A DNA stretch of 64,000 nt from Microcoleus sp. bin38.metabat.b11b12b14.051 (GTDB lineage Bacteria > Cyanobacteriota > Cyanobacteriia > Cyanobacteriales > Microcoleaceae): positions 1 through 64,000 of the forward strand of contig NZ_JAAFKD010000013.1 in the NCBI RefSeq assembly GCF_013299165.1, in the 5' to 3' direction. This document shows, one piece after another, positions 58,221 to 64,000 of the stretch (position 1 is the first letter of the stretch; every line of letters begins with the position of its first letter). The position numbers and the translations under genes are program-made. Below the pieces are notes generated by a model. That model was not told where the DNA came from. It searched no databases and saw only the letters and a list, made by a program, of their open reading frames with translations.

Positions 58221-58955
58221 ATGTTTAAGCCATTTCAGCAATTTCTAGAAAAAGAACTGTTTGACAACTTTGCACTAGAGAGCCGTCCCATTCCCTCTGG
58301 ATTGGAGTCTGTGGTGAGTGAAAGAGGTAAAAATCCCGCCACGATTCAAAGTTGGTGCTATGAATGCCCAGAATTGAGAAAAATTCGCTACACCTACATC
58401 GATGCTGGGGAAACGGCGCAAATTTTCAATAGTGTGATTTATCCAAACCACAATTACGATGTGCCGTTGCTAGGGATAGATTTTTTAGCGTTTGGACAAA
58501 AGAAAATCTTGGTAGTGATCGATTTTCAGCCGTTATTTCGCGATCGGCCTTACATAGATAAGTATATCGAACCATTGACCGAAATTCGAGCTAAATACAG
58601 CTCGTTGGTACAAGACTTAGAAATGAAGTTTTATGATGCCAACCAGTATTTTTCCAAAAATTTGCTTTTTGCCAAAACCGACGCCGAAACAGTAGTCAAC
58701 CAATTGTTTCCCGCCTATCAAGAATACGTCCAGTTGTACTGGAAAATGCTACAGCAAGCTACTCCCCTGACAACTCCCGAAGAAGTTCAGCGGATTGTGA
58801 AAGCACAGAAAGATTACGACCAGTATAGTGCAGAAAGAGACCCCGCATCCGGGCTATTCGGCAGCTATTTTGGCCATGAATGGTCAGAGCGCTTTTTGTA
58901 CGAGTTTTTGTTTGAAGATGCTGTTCCCTTAGCGGTTCCCGCCGGGACAAAATAA
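58221..58955 (+). CDS. pebA: 15,16-dihydrobiliverdin:ferredoxin oxidoreductase
   Basis: PebA reduces biliverdin IXalpha at the 15,16 double bond with ferredoxin electrons, the first step to phycoerythrobilin. This 244-residue protein shows the ferredoxin-dependent bilin reductase pattern: [40 protein letters not shown] (with Asn/Asp of the active site), [11 protein letters not shown] and [20 protein letters not shown]. The start at 58221 is preceded by AAGGAG at about 11 bp spacing. It is 7 bp upstream of pebB, a two-gene operon in which PebA hands dihydrobiliverdin to PebB. Confidence 0.93.
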   Translation: MFKPFQQFLEKELFDNFALESRPIPSGLESVVSERGKNPATIQSWCYECPELRKIRYTYIDAGETAQIFNSVIYPNHNYDVPLLGIDFLAFGQKKILVVIDFQPLFRDRPYIDKYIEPLTEIRAKYSSLVQDLEMKFYDANQYFSKNLLFAKTDAETVVNQLFPAYQEYVQLYWKMLQQATPLTTPEEVQRIVKAQKDYDQYSAERDPASGLFGSYFGHEWSERFLYEFLFEDAVPLAVPAGTK

Positions 58956-58962
58956 ATTTAAA

Positions 58963-59694
58963 ATGACTCTCTATCAGCCTTTTTTAGATTACGCGATTCC
59001 ACTACTAAGGGAGCGACTTGATTTAGCTCCCTATCCGATTCCGACCGGTTTTGAAAAAAAAGAATGTATCACGGGGAAAGGAAAAAAAGAGCAGTTGGTT
59101 GTCACTACTAGCTATGCTTTTCAATCCCCAAAACTGCGGCAGATTCGGGCGGCTCATGTTGAGGGTGGTGATGCTCTTCAGGTACTGAATTTTGTGATTT
59201 TCCCGCAAATTAATTATGATTTGCCTTTTTTTGGGGCGGATTTGGTGACTTTGCCGGGGGGACATTTGATTGCTTTGGATATGCAGCCGCTTTTTCACGA
59301 TGCGGCTTATCAGAAGCAATACTCAGAGCCAATTTTACCGATTTTTAACAAGTATCAAAAAGATTTGCCCTGGGGGGGAGATTTTCCTGAAGAGGCAAAA
59401 CCTTTCTTTTCTCCGGCTTTTCTGTGGACTCGTCCGAAGGAAACTGAGGCTGTGCAGACTCTGGTGTTTGATGCTTTTAAGGATTATCTACAAGCTTATC
59501 TCGATTTAGTCGATCGCGCGCAACCAGTCACTGACAGCGAGAGATTGGCCGAGATTCTTCAGGCGCAACGCAATTATATCAACTATCGGGCGGCTAAAGA
59601 TCCTGCTAGGGGAATGTTTCTGCGCTTTTATGGTGAGGAGTGGACTGAGGAGTATATTCACGGTTTTCTTTTCGACTTGGAACGGCATTTATAG
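58963..59694 (+). CDS. pebB: Phycoerythrobilin:ferredoxin oxidoreductase
   Basis: PebB reduces 15,16-dihydrobiliverdin to 3Z-phycoerythrobilin. The 243 residues match the family: [79 protein letters not shown] and [20 protein letters not shown]. The catalytic aspartate in [10 protein letters not shown] is present. It follows pebA by 7 bp and must be co-translated with it. Together they make the chromophore used by the CpeS/T/Z-type lyases in this cluster. Confidence 0.93.
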   Translation: MTLYQPFLDYAIPLLRERLDLAPYPIPTGFEKKECITGKGKKEQLVVTTSYAFQSPKLRQIRAAHVEGGDALQVLNFVIFPQINYDLPFFGADLVTLPGGHLIALDMQPLFHDAAYQKQYSEPILPIFNKYQKDLPWGGDFPEEAKPFFSPAFLWTRPKETEAVQTLVFDAFKDYLQAYLDLVDRAQPVTDSERLAEILQAQRNYINYRAAKDPARGMFLRFYGEEWTEEYIHGFLFDLERHL

Positions 59695-59710
59695 GAGAGT
59701 TAAGATTTGT

Positions 59711-59889
59711 TTGTGAGGACTTTAGTCCTCTGGATTGGCGGACTGAAGTCTGCACTACGAACCTCATTGGCGGACTGAAGTCCGCACTACGAACCTCATT
59801 GGCGGACTGAAGTCCGCACTACGAACCTCATTGGCGGACTGAAGTCCGCACTACGAACCTCATTGGCGGACTGAAGTCCGCACTACGAA
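59711..59889. repeat. 32-bp tandem repeat with GGACTGAAGTCC core
   Basis: Five units spaced 32 bp (starting 59737, 59769, 59801, 59833, 59865), each GGCGGACTGAAGTCCGCAC plus TACGAACCTCATT, and one divergent copy before. The core is palindromic. It lies between the convergent pebB and pentapeptide genes. Confidence 0.9.
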
Positions 59890-59895
59890 TGATAT

Positions 59896-60717
59896 TTAGT
59901 TTGCAAGACTTTGAGCTGTATTATTCCGAGTAAAACAATTCCAAGTACCTAATTCCTTGGAATCGCGACTGCAAAGCATCGCCCTGGCTTCCGCAGTCAA
60001 TCCTTGTACTAAGCTAAAATCAGCACCCGCAATACTTTGCAACTGGTCTAAATTCGCTCCTGTCAAATCAGCCGCCCGTAAATCTGCGCCCTGCAATTCA
60101 ACTCCAATTAACATCGCATTCCGCAAATAAGCACCAGTCAAAAAAGCATTCTGAAGATTAGCCCCGCTTAAAGCCGCTCCCTCTAAATTTGCTCCCGTTA
60201 AATCTGCTCCGCTGAGATAAGCACCTCGCAAATTACAGTAACTCAAATCCGCTCCTCGGAGATTGGCTGCATTCAAAAAAGCCCCGCTCAAACTAGCTTT
60301 TGGCCCAATAGCTTCGGATTTTTGATAATTAAATCCTTCCGGCCAAATGGTCTTGCTATCATATAAAGCTAGTTTGAATTTAGCTCCTTCTAGTTTGGCA
60401 CCGGCTAGATTGCAACCTTGTAAATCAGCTCGAAAAAAATAACTTTCTTGTAAATTTGCTCCGCTTAAATTGGCGTCTCGGAGATTGGCGCGCCGAAAGT
60501 CAACTCCCTGGAGATTGGCGCCTTGGAAATTCGTTTTGCTGAGGCTGGCGCCAATCAAATTTGCTCCGCTCAAATCAATCCCGGATAAATCCATTTGGCT
60601 GAGGTTGATTCCCTGGAGGTTGGTTTGAGCTAGGCTTTTACTGTGTTCAATAGCTTGTAAGACTTCTGTGAGAGTCAGGGGCTCTGAGAGGAAAAATGAG
60701 TGTTGACGAAGTGCCAT
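59896..60717 (-). CDS. Pentapeptide repeat protein
   Basis: This 273-residue protein is made mostly of A(D/N)Lxx pentapeptides in two blocks (about residues 35-115 and 140-225: LSGANLIGASLSKTNFQGAN, LRGADLSYCNLRGAYLSGAD), which fold as a right-handed quadrilateral beta-helix. A short insert around residues 118-140 (YDSKTIWPEGFNYQKSEAIG) separates them, a typical WP-EGF loop of cyanobacterial members. The N-terminus (SLSEPLTLTEVLQAIEHSKS type) is helical. Cytoplasmic, function unknown. It lies antisense inside the phycoerythrin cluster and may be unrelated to it. Confidence 0.9.
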   Translation of the reverse strand: MALRQHSFFLSEPLTLTEVLQAIEHSKSLAQTNLQGINLSQMDLSGIDLSGANLIGASLSKTNFQGANLQGVDFRRANLRDANLSGANLQESYFFRADLQGCNLAGAKLEGAKFKLALYDSKTIWPEGFNYQKSEAIGPKASLSGAFLNAANLRGADLSYCNLRGAYLSGADLTGANLEGAALSGANLQNAFLTGAYLRNAMLIGVELQGADLRAADLTGANLDQLQSIAGADFSLVQGLTAEARAMLCSRDSKELGTWNCFTRNNTAQSLAN

Positions 60718-60898
60718 TATATTTTTGAAGATTTATTGATGGAATTGCTCAAAGTTGTCCGGTGTCATTTATCCTAGGATTTGATTGATGAGCGATCGCC
60801 AGAAAGTTAATTTTCTTAACCAAAATTCGCTCTGATTCCGCTCCCATCCCCTTGACAAGGGGGACTTGCTTGATTCCTCTCGCTAAGCTGACACAGAA

Positions 60899-61507
60899 AT
60901 GCTGCTAACACCACCGATGACTATGATGGATTTCTTTCGCAAGAGTGAGGGCGTTTGGTTCACTCAGCGAACAGTCCACAATTTTGATACTGCTGCTGCT
61001 GATGAGTCGGGAGAATCTAATGTCATGATTGATGTCTTGTCAATTGATGATCCCAGAGTTTTAGAGGTTTGTCAACAGCAAAATGTAGATCCTGCTTTAG
61101 TTAGTGGGGGATGCAGTTTCATGTGGCAAGATAATTTGGATGATGCCATCCCCAACCAAAATTATGCTGCAATTTTGATCGATGTGCCGAATCCCCATAA
61201 CCCGAAGATGGGTAAGTTTCTCCGAAATCGCGGCTATGTTGAAGGGATTCCGGTGATTGGTATTTACAATTTTGCTGATGATGGGGTATTGACTATTGAA
61301 ACGGAATATGAGACAAATCAAGGACAGGAACGCTGTTGGTTTATTAACGATCATTTTCGCGTGCGGGTGATGACTGTTCAAATGAGCAATGGGGTTAAAC
61401 AAATGGCATACTGTTCTGAGCGTCGTTGTATTGCTCCATCTGTTTTAGAAGAGTTGTTGGAACACAATCGCTTGAGAGCTTCTGGGGCGGGTGCGGTGTC
61501 ACATTAA
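60899..61507 (+). CDS. Phycobiliprotein lyase, CpeS/CpcS family (second copy)
   Basis: This 202-residue protein is another lipocalin-like lyase: MDFFRKSEGVWFTQRTVHNF, SIDDPRVLEVCQQQNVDPAL, AAILIDVPNPHNPKMGKFLR, NRGYVEGIPVIGIYNFADDG and CWFINDHFRVRVMTVQM. It is divergent from the copy at 51315, so the two probably serve different subunits or act as a heterodimer (CpcS/CpcU or CpeS/CpeU style). Methionines at codons 7, 9 and 10 are alternative starts; family members usually begin just before the MDFF segment. It is followed by a small acidic protein gene and the HEAT lyase gene. Confidence 0.82.
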   Translation: MLLTPPMTMMDFFRKSEGVWFTQRTVHNFDTAAADESGESNVMIDVLSIDDPRVLEVCQQQNVDPALVSGGCSFMWQDNLDDAIPNQNYAAILIDVPNPHNPKMGKFLRNRGYVEGIPVIGIYNFADDGVLTIETEYETNQGQERCWFINDHFRVRVMTVQMSNGVKQMAYCSERRCIAPSVLEELLEHNRLRASGAGAVSH

Positions 61508-61594
61508 AGTACACAAATAAAAACCCGGCGATTGAAATCGCGGCTACAAAAACAAAGTCCGCCTACGCGGACTAATTATCCAACTATCAAAACT

Positions 61595-61873
61595 ATGTCT
61601 GAAAATGAAGATTTGACAACATTTGATCGCAATGAATCTGCCGAAGATTTAACAGAAGATTCAACACAGATAGAGGCTGAAGAATTGGTAGAAGTTATTG
61701 CAGACTTTGAGCTGTATCGGGAACGTTTGGTGAGTGAGACGATGGCGGCGGCACAAAAGGCCAAGCTACCACAGAAAGCAGCTATGGCGAAAATTGAGCC
61801 GGAACTTGCTAAAATTGATGCTGGATTAGATAGTCTCCGCGCTCAATTGGCGGCTATAACTACAAATAATTAG
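61595..61873 (+). CDS. Small acidic hypothetical protein of the phycoerythrin cluster
   Basis: This 92-residue protein (from the ATG at 61595; the open frame extends upstream) has an acidic, disordered start (SENEDLTTFDRNESAEDLTE) and a helical second half (YRERLVSETMAAAQKAKLP, AMAKIEPELAKIDAGLDSL) that could form a coiled coil. I do not recognise a named family. It is 9 bp upstream of the HEAT lyase gene, so a role together with that lyase is plausible. Confidence 0.65.
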   Translation: MSENEDLTTFDRNESAEDLTEDSTQIEAEELVEVIADFELYRERLVSETMAAAQKAKLPQKAAMAKIEPELAKIDAGLDSLRAQLAAITTNN

Positions 61874-61882
61874 GTGATAATT

Positions 61883-62764
61883 ATGGTCAATTCTAACGCT
61901 CAATCTCAGGACAATTCAATTTTGTTGGCTCATGCAGAAACAGATGCTTTGCTTCAACAAGTTACTGAACAAATAGATTTAGATACTTTTGATGCTAGTG
62001 ATGCTGAGCTTTTGAAGCGTCTGGTTGAATGTTTGGGAGATACGCGGGGGATGACTCGACTGCGTTGTGCGGAAACTCTGGCAGAAATTGGTGAAGATGC
62101 TACTCCTTTTTTGTTGGATGCTTTGGGAAATCATGTGAATCCGGTTGTGCGGCGTGCTGCTGGTAAAACTCTGACTTTGATTGGCGATCCGACTGCTGTT
62201 CCTAATTTAATTTATGCTTTGTTAAATGATGAGGATACGGTGGTTAAGGGTTCGTCAATTGGGGCGCTGGCGAGGATTGGGGAACCTTCTGTGCAGCCTT
62301 TGTTGGATATTTTAGCCTCTACTGATGTGCCGGAAAGTACGATCGGTCATGCGGCTTGGGCGTTGGCGTTTATTGGGGCGGGTGCGAAGGAGTATTTGTA
62401 TCGGGCGATCGCCTCTGATTCGCCTGTGGTGCGCGGGGCTGTGGTTGGGGCGATCGCCAAAGTAGCGCAGGAAGAGCCCAAAGCGGACTTATTTGAGATT
62501 TTGGTGAAGTCTCTAACGGATGTTGATGTTGACGTGCGCTGCGAGGCGGCGGCTGCTTTAGGAAATCTGGCATATAAGCCTGCAATCCCCAACCTGATTG
62601 AGTTACTGCACCACGGCGATGCCGAAAGTCGCAGGGCGGCGGCGTTGTCTTTGATGAAGGTGGGCGATCGAATTGCGATCGAGCCGCTACAAACCGCATT
62701 AGCTAAAGAATCGGAAGCCGCAGTGCAAGGCGTAATTAAGTTAGCAATTTCTCAAATTAAATAA
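61883..62764 (+). CDS. HEAT-repeat phycobilin lyase (CpcE/CpeF-like)
   Basis: This 293-residue protein consists of PBS-lyase HEAT repeats: MTRLRCAETLAEIGEDATPF, VVRRAAGKTLTLIGDPTAVP, VVKGSSIGALARIGEPSVQP, VVRGAVVGAIAKVAQEEPKA, DVRCEAAAALGNLAYKPAIP and ESRRAAALSLMKVGDRIAIE. E/F-type lyases attach or isomerise bilins on phycobiliproteins. Length and location in a phycoerythrin cluster suggest CpeF (MpeV-like), which acts on the doubly linked bilin of beta-phycoerythrin, but CpcE/PecE relatives look alike, so I give no symbol. GGTGA lies just before the ATG at 61883, favouring it over the ATG at 61874. Confidence 0.82.
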   Translation: MVNSNAQSQDNSILLAHAETDALLQQVTEQIDLDTFDASDAELLKRLVECLGDTRGMTRLRCAETLAEIGEDATPFLLDALGNHVNPVVRRAAGKTLTLIGDPTAVPNLIYALLNDEDTVVKGSSIGALARIGEPSVQPLLDILASTDVPESTIGHAAWALAFIGAGAKEYLYRAIASDSPVVRGAVVGAIAKVAQEEPKADLFEILVKSLTDVDVDVRCEAAAALGNLAYKPAIPNLIELLHHGDAESRRAAALSLMKVGDRIAIEPLQTALAKESEAAVQGVIKLAISQIK

Positions 62765-62772
62765 CTAAAAAT

Positions 62773-63246
62773 ATGACAGAATCAGGTACAGGGCGGATGT
62801 TACTTTCTCACAATTTTGATATGCCAGAGGGTGTCTTTCCGCAATTAAGTCGGGAAGATTTGACTCGGGTATTTGCTGAGGGTTTGAGTCAATATCCTCA
62901 GATTAAATGTCGTGAATTAAATCATCCGCACTGGATGGTAGAAGTTTTATTTTCTAATGATTTTTCTCCGCCTCAAGTCGGAGAGTTTTGCGCTCAAGCT
63001 TTGCACGATAAGCGGATGAGTCAGGGGAAAGCCGATGAGACTTTTCCCGATATTTTGATTTTAGCCGGCTTGAAAAAAACTCCGCCCTTGAGTGACAATC
63101 CTGAAGCTTTACAACCGGGAGAATGGGGAGTTGATGTGGTGGAAACTCAGTCTGCTGAGAGTTTCTTGATGGCGATGGGCTGGGATGAGAAAACATCCGG
63201 GAAAAGTATTGAGGATGTTTTCAAAGTTGAAAGGAGGAAGGGGTAA
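62773..63246 (+). CDS. Conserved hypothetical protein at the end of the phycoerythrin cluster
   Basis: This 157-residue protein starts 8 bp after the HEAT lyase gene, so it belongs to that operon. It reads MLLSHNFDMPEGVFPQLSRE, DLTRVFAEGLSQYPQIKCRE, MVEVLFSNDFSPPQVGEFCA and EWGVDVVETQSAESFLMAMG. No motif tells its function; the context suggests a part in phycoerythrin assembly or bilin handling. Soluble, no signal peptide. It is the last gene of the cluster on this side. Confidence 0.72.
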   Translation: MTESGTGRMLLSHNFDMPEGVFPQLSREDLTRVFAEGLSQYPQIKCRELNHPHWMVEVLFSNDFSPPQVGEFCAQALHDKRMSQGKADETFPDILILAGLKKTPPLSDNPEALQPGEWGVDVVETQSAESFLMAMGWDEKTSGKSIEDVFKVERRKG

Positions 63247-63319
63247 AAGCTTAAAAAGTCGTTTGGAAGGTAAAAAGTAAGTCCCGAAGCGCTGATTTTG
63301 ACCTTCACCAAACTATTAT

Positions 63320-63883
63320 CTATTTCTTTCCAATCAAAAGATTGAATTGAAGGTGATGCGGAGAACTAATTTTTAGCATTTTTTCTGGACAATCATGCTC
63401 ATCACTTATTGTCTCCCGTGTTGGTTTCTTATGAATATTAATATTTCTGATAGTGACGAATCGATAGACATAAGTATCAAGGAATTGCTTTGCGTACCAA
63501 AATTCTTTGCCAATTTTCTGACAATACGCGACAAAACACTGTGCACCTTTAAGTTGCTGAATAATTTTCTGTTCTGGGCTTGTTGTAGTTTTTGCCTTCA
63601 TCTCAATACAGAGGATAACTTTTTTCTTACCAGTATCAGCAACTATCACAAAATCTGCACGTTTGCATTCACCTTTTGAACCACCAAATATTGCTTTAGG
63701 TGCTGTAAAAGTATCTGCCTTGATGACAATAACTTGATCATCATTGGGCATTCCATGAATTGTGACAGAACAATTGGGGAGATCGGGTTCTCGGAGTGTC
63801 ACCTTCTTTTTACCGTAGCTATCTTCCAATGGCACTGTAGCACTTTCCTGAATCATCTCTTTCAGGATAGCAATATCAGACAT
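63320..63883 (-). CDS. Hypothetical protein with PD-(D/E)XK-like core
   Basis: This 187-residue protein has a segment like the core of restriction-fold nucleases: RADFVIVADTGKKKVILCIE, then MKAK, giving D-x(n)-E-x-K across two predicted strands, followed by a helix (EQKIIQQLKGAQCFVAYCQK). The N-terminus is a small beta-rich region (KKKVTLREPDLPNCSVTIHG). I do not know the family. Its ATG overlaps the stop of the upstream minus-strand gene by one base (TAATG), so the two form an operon, perhaps a restriction- or defence-type pair (inference). Confidence 0.65.
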   Translation of the reverse strand: MSDIAILKEMIQESATVPLEDSYGKKKVTLREPDLPNCSVTIHGMPNDDQVIVIKADTFTAPKAIFGGSKGECKRADFVIVADTGKKKVILCIEMKAKTTTSPEQKIIQQLKGAQCFVAYCQKIGKEFWYAKQFLDTYVYRFVTIRNINIHKKPTRETISDEHDCPEKMLKISSPHHLQFNLLIGKK

Positions 63884-64000
63884 TAATCCTGACTCCAGAC
63901 AATCGATTCCTGAATCCGGTTCATCGTTTCAATGGTTGTATCAAAACTGCGGGCTTCAATACCCATTTCTGGATCGATATCGGCTGGTGTAAGAGTTTGA
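63883..64000 (-). CDS. Partial gene at the window edge
   Basis: The last 38 codons of a minus-strand gene are inside the window: QTLTPADIDPEMGIEARSFD, TTIETMNRIQESIVWSQD-stop. The family cannot be named from this piece. It shares one base with the start of the nuclease-like gene. Confidence 0.6.
   Translation of the reverse strand, partial: QTLTPADIDPEMGIEARSFDTTIETMNRIQESIVWSQD

Overview
The window comes from a filamentous, phycoerythrin-producing cyanobacterium, most likely an Oscillatoriales member near Microcoleus/Oscillatoria (inference). The evidence is the very frequent HIP1 octamer GCGATCGC, a photosynthesis gene (petM), a ycf39-like gene, genes for phycoerythrobilin synthesis, linkers and bilin lyases, and dense families of dispersed palindromic repeats.

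Layout. 0.3-3.8 kb: a Liv/Nat-type amino-acid uptake set (binding lipoprotein and two permeases, no ATPases). 3.9-9.4 kb: small hypothetical genes, an aspartyl-protease-like gene, a Uma2 protein and a Ser/Thr kinase fused to a seven-bladed WD40 propeller. 9.7-20.8 kb: aldo/keto reductase, DUF1802, a large hybrid histidine kinase with a possible cyanobacteriochrome GAF, an osmolyte-type ABC pair, a Nudix-like gene, era and a lone DUF433 antitoxin. 21.0-23.7 kb: a decayed integron region with an intact-looking gene cassette, an attC site, an integron-integrase pseudogene and other gene fragments. 23.8-31 kb: a kinase with a PsbP-like domain, a trypsin/TPR/PPC protease, an 84-bp tandem array, a COP23 protein, three MITE-like elements and an XRE regulator operon. 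31.2-41.5 kb: NAD kinase, ycf39-like, petM, pdxA, a 1202-residue BON/OmpA protein, birA and a polysaccharide deacetylase.

42.1-47.6 kb is the most remarkable part: a plus-strand array of 29 tRNA or tRNA-like genes in two blocks, behind one good sigma70-type promoter. Between the blocks is a gene for a tRNA-binding (EMAP/Arc1p-like) OB domain fused to an Rnl2-type RNA ligase. Several tRNAs are odd: three have leucine anticodons on class I bodies, one has a repeat inserted in its T-loop, one is interrupted by about 185 nt of structured sequence, and others have decayed arms. Two structured non-coding segments lie in the array. The simplest reading is a tRNA back-up and repair island, for example against anticodon nucleases (inference).

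47.8-51.2 kb: a DHFR-like reductase, a gene graveyard (exonuclease start, antitoxin-like fragment, EF-Tu C-terminus), an ankyrin protein, Uma2 and tRNA-Lys. 51.3-63.2 kb: a phycoerythrin accessory cluster in the order cpeS-like, cpeT, cpeC, cpeD, cpeE, cpeR, cpeZ-like HEAT lyase, a phycobiliprotein paralogue (minus), pebA, pebB, a pentapeptide protein, a second cpeS-family lyase, and a CpcE/CpeF-like HEAT lyase with two small conserved genes. These genes make phycoerythrobilin, attach it and assemble rods; the structural genes cpeBA are not in the window. The right edge holds a minus-strand pair with a PD-(D/E)XK-like protein.
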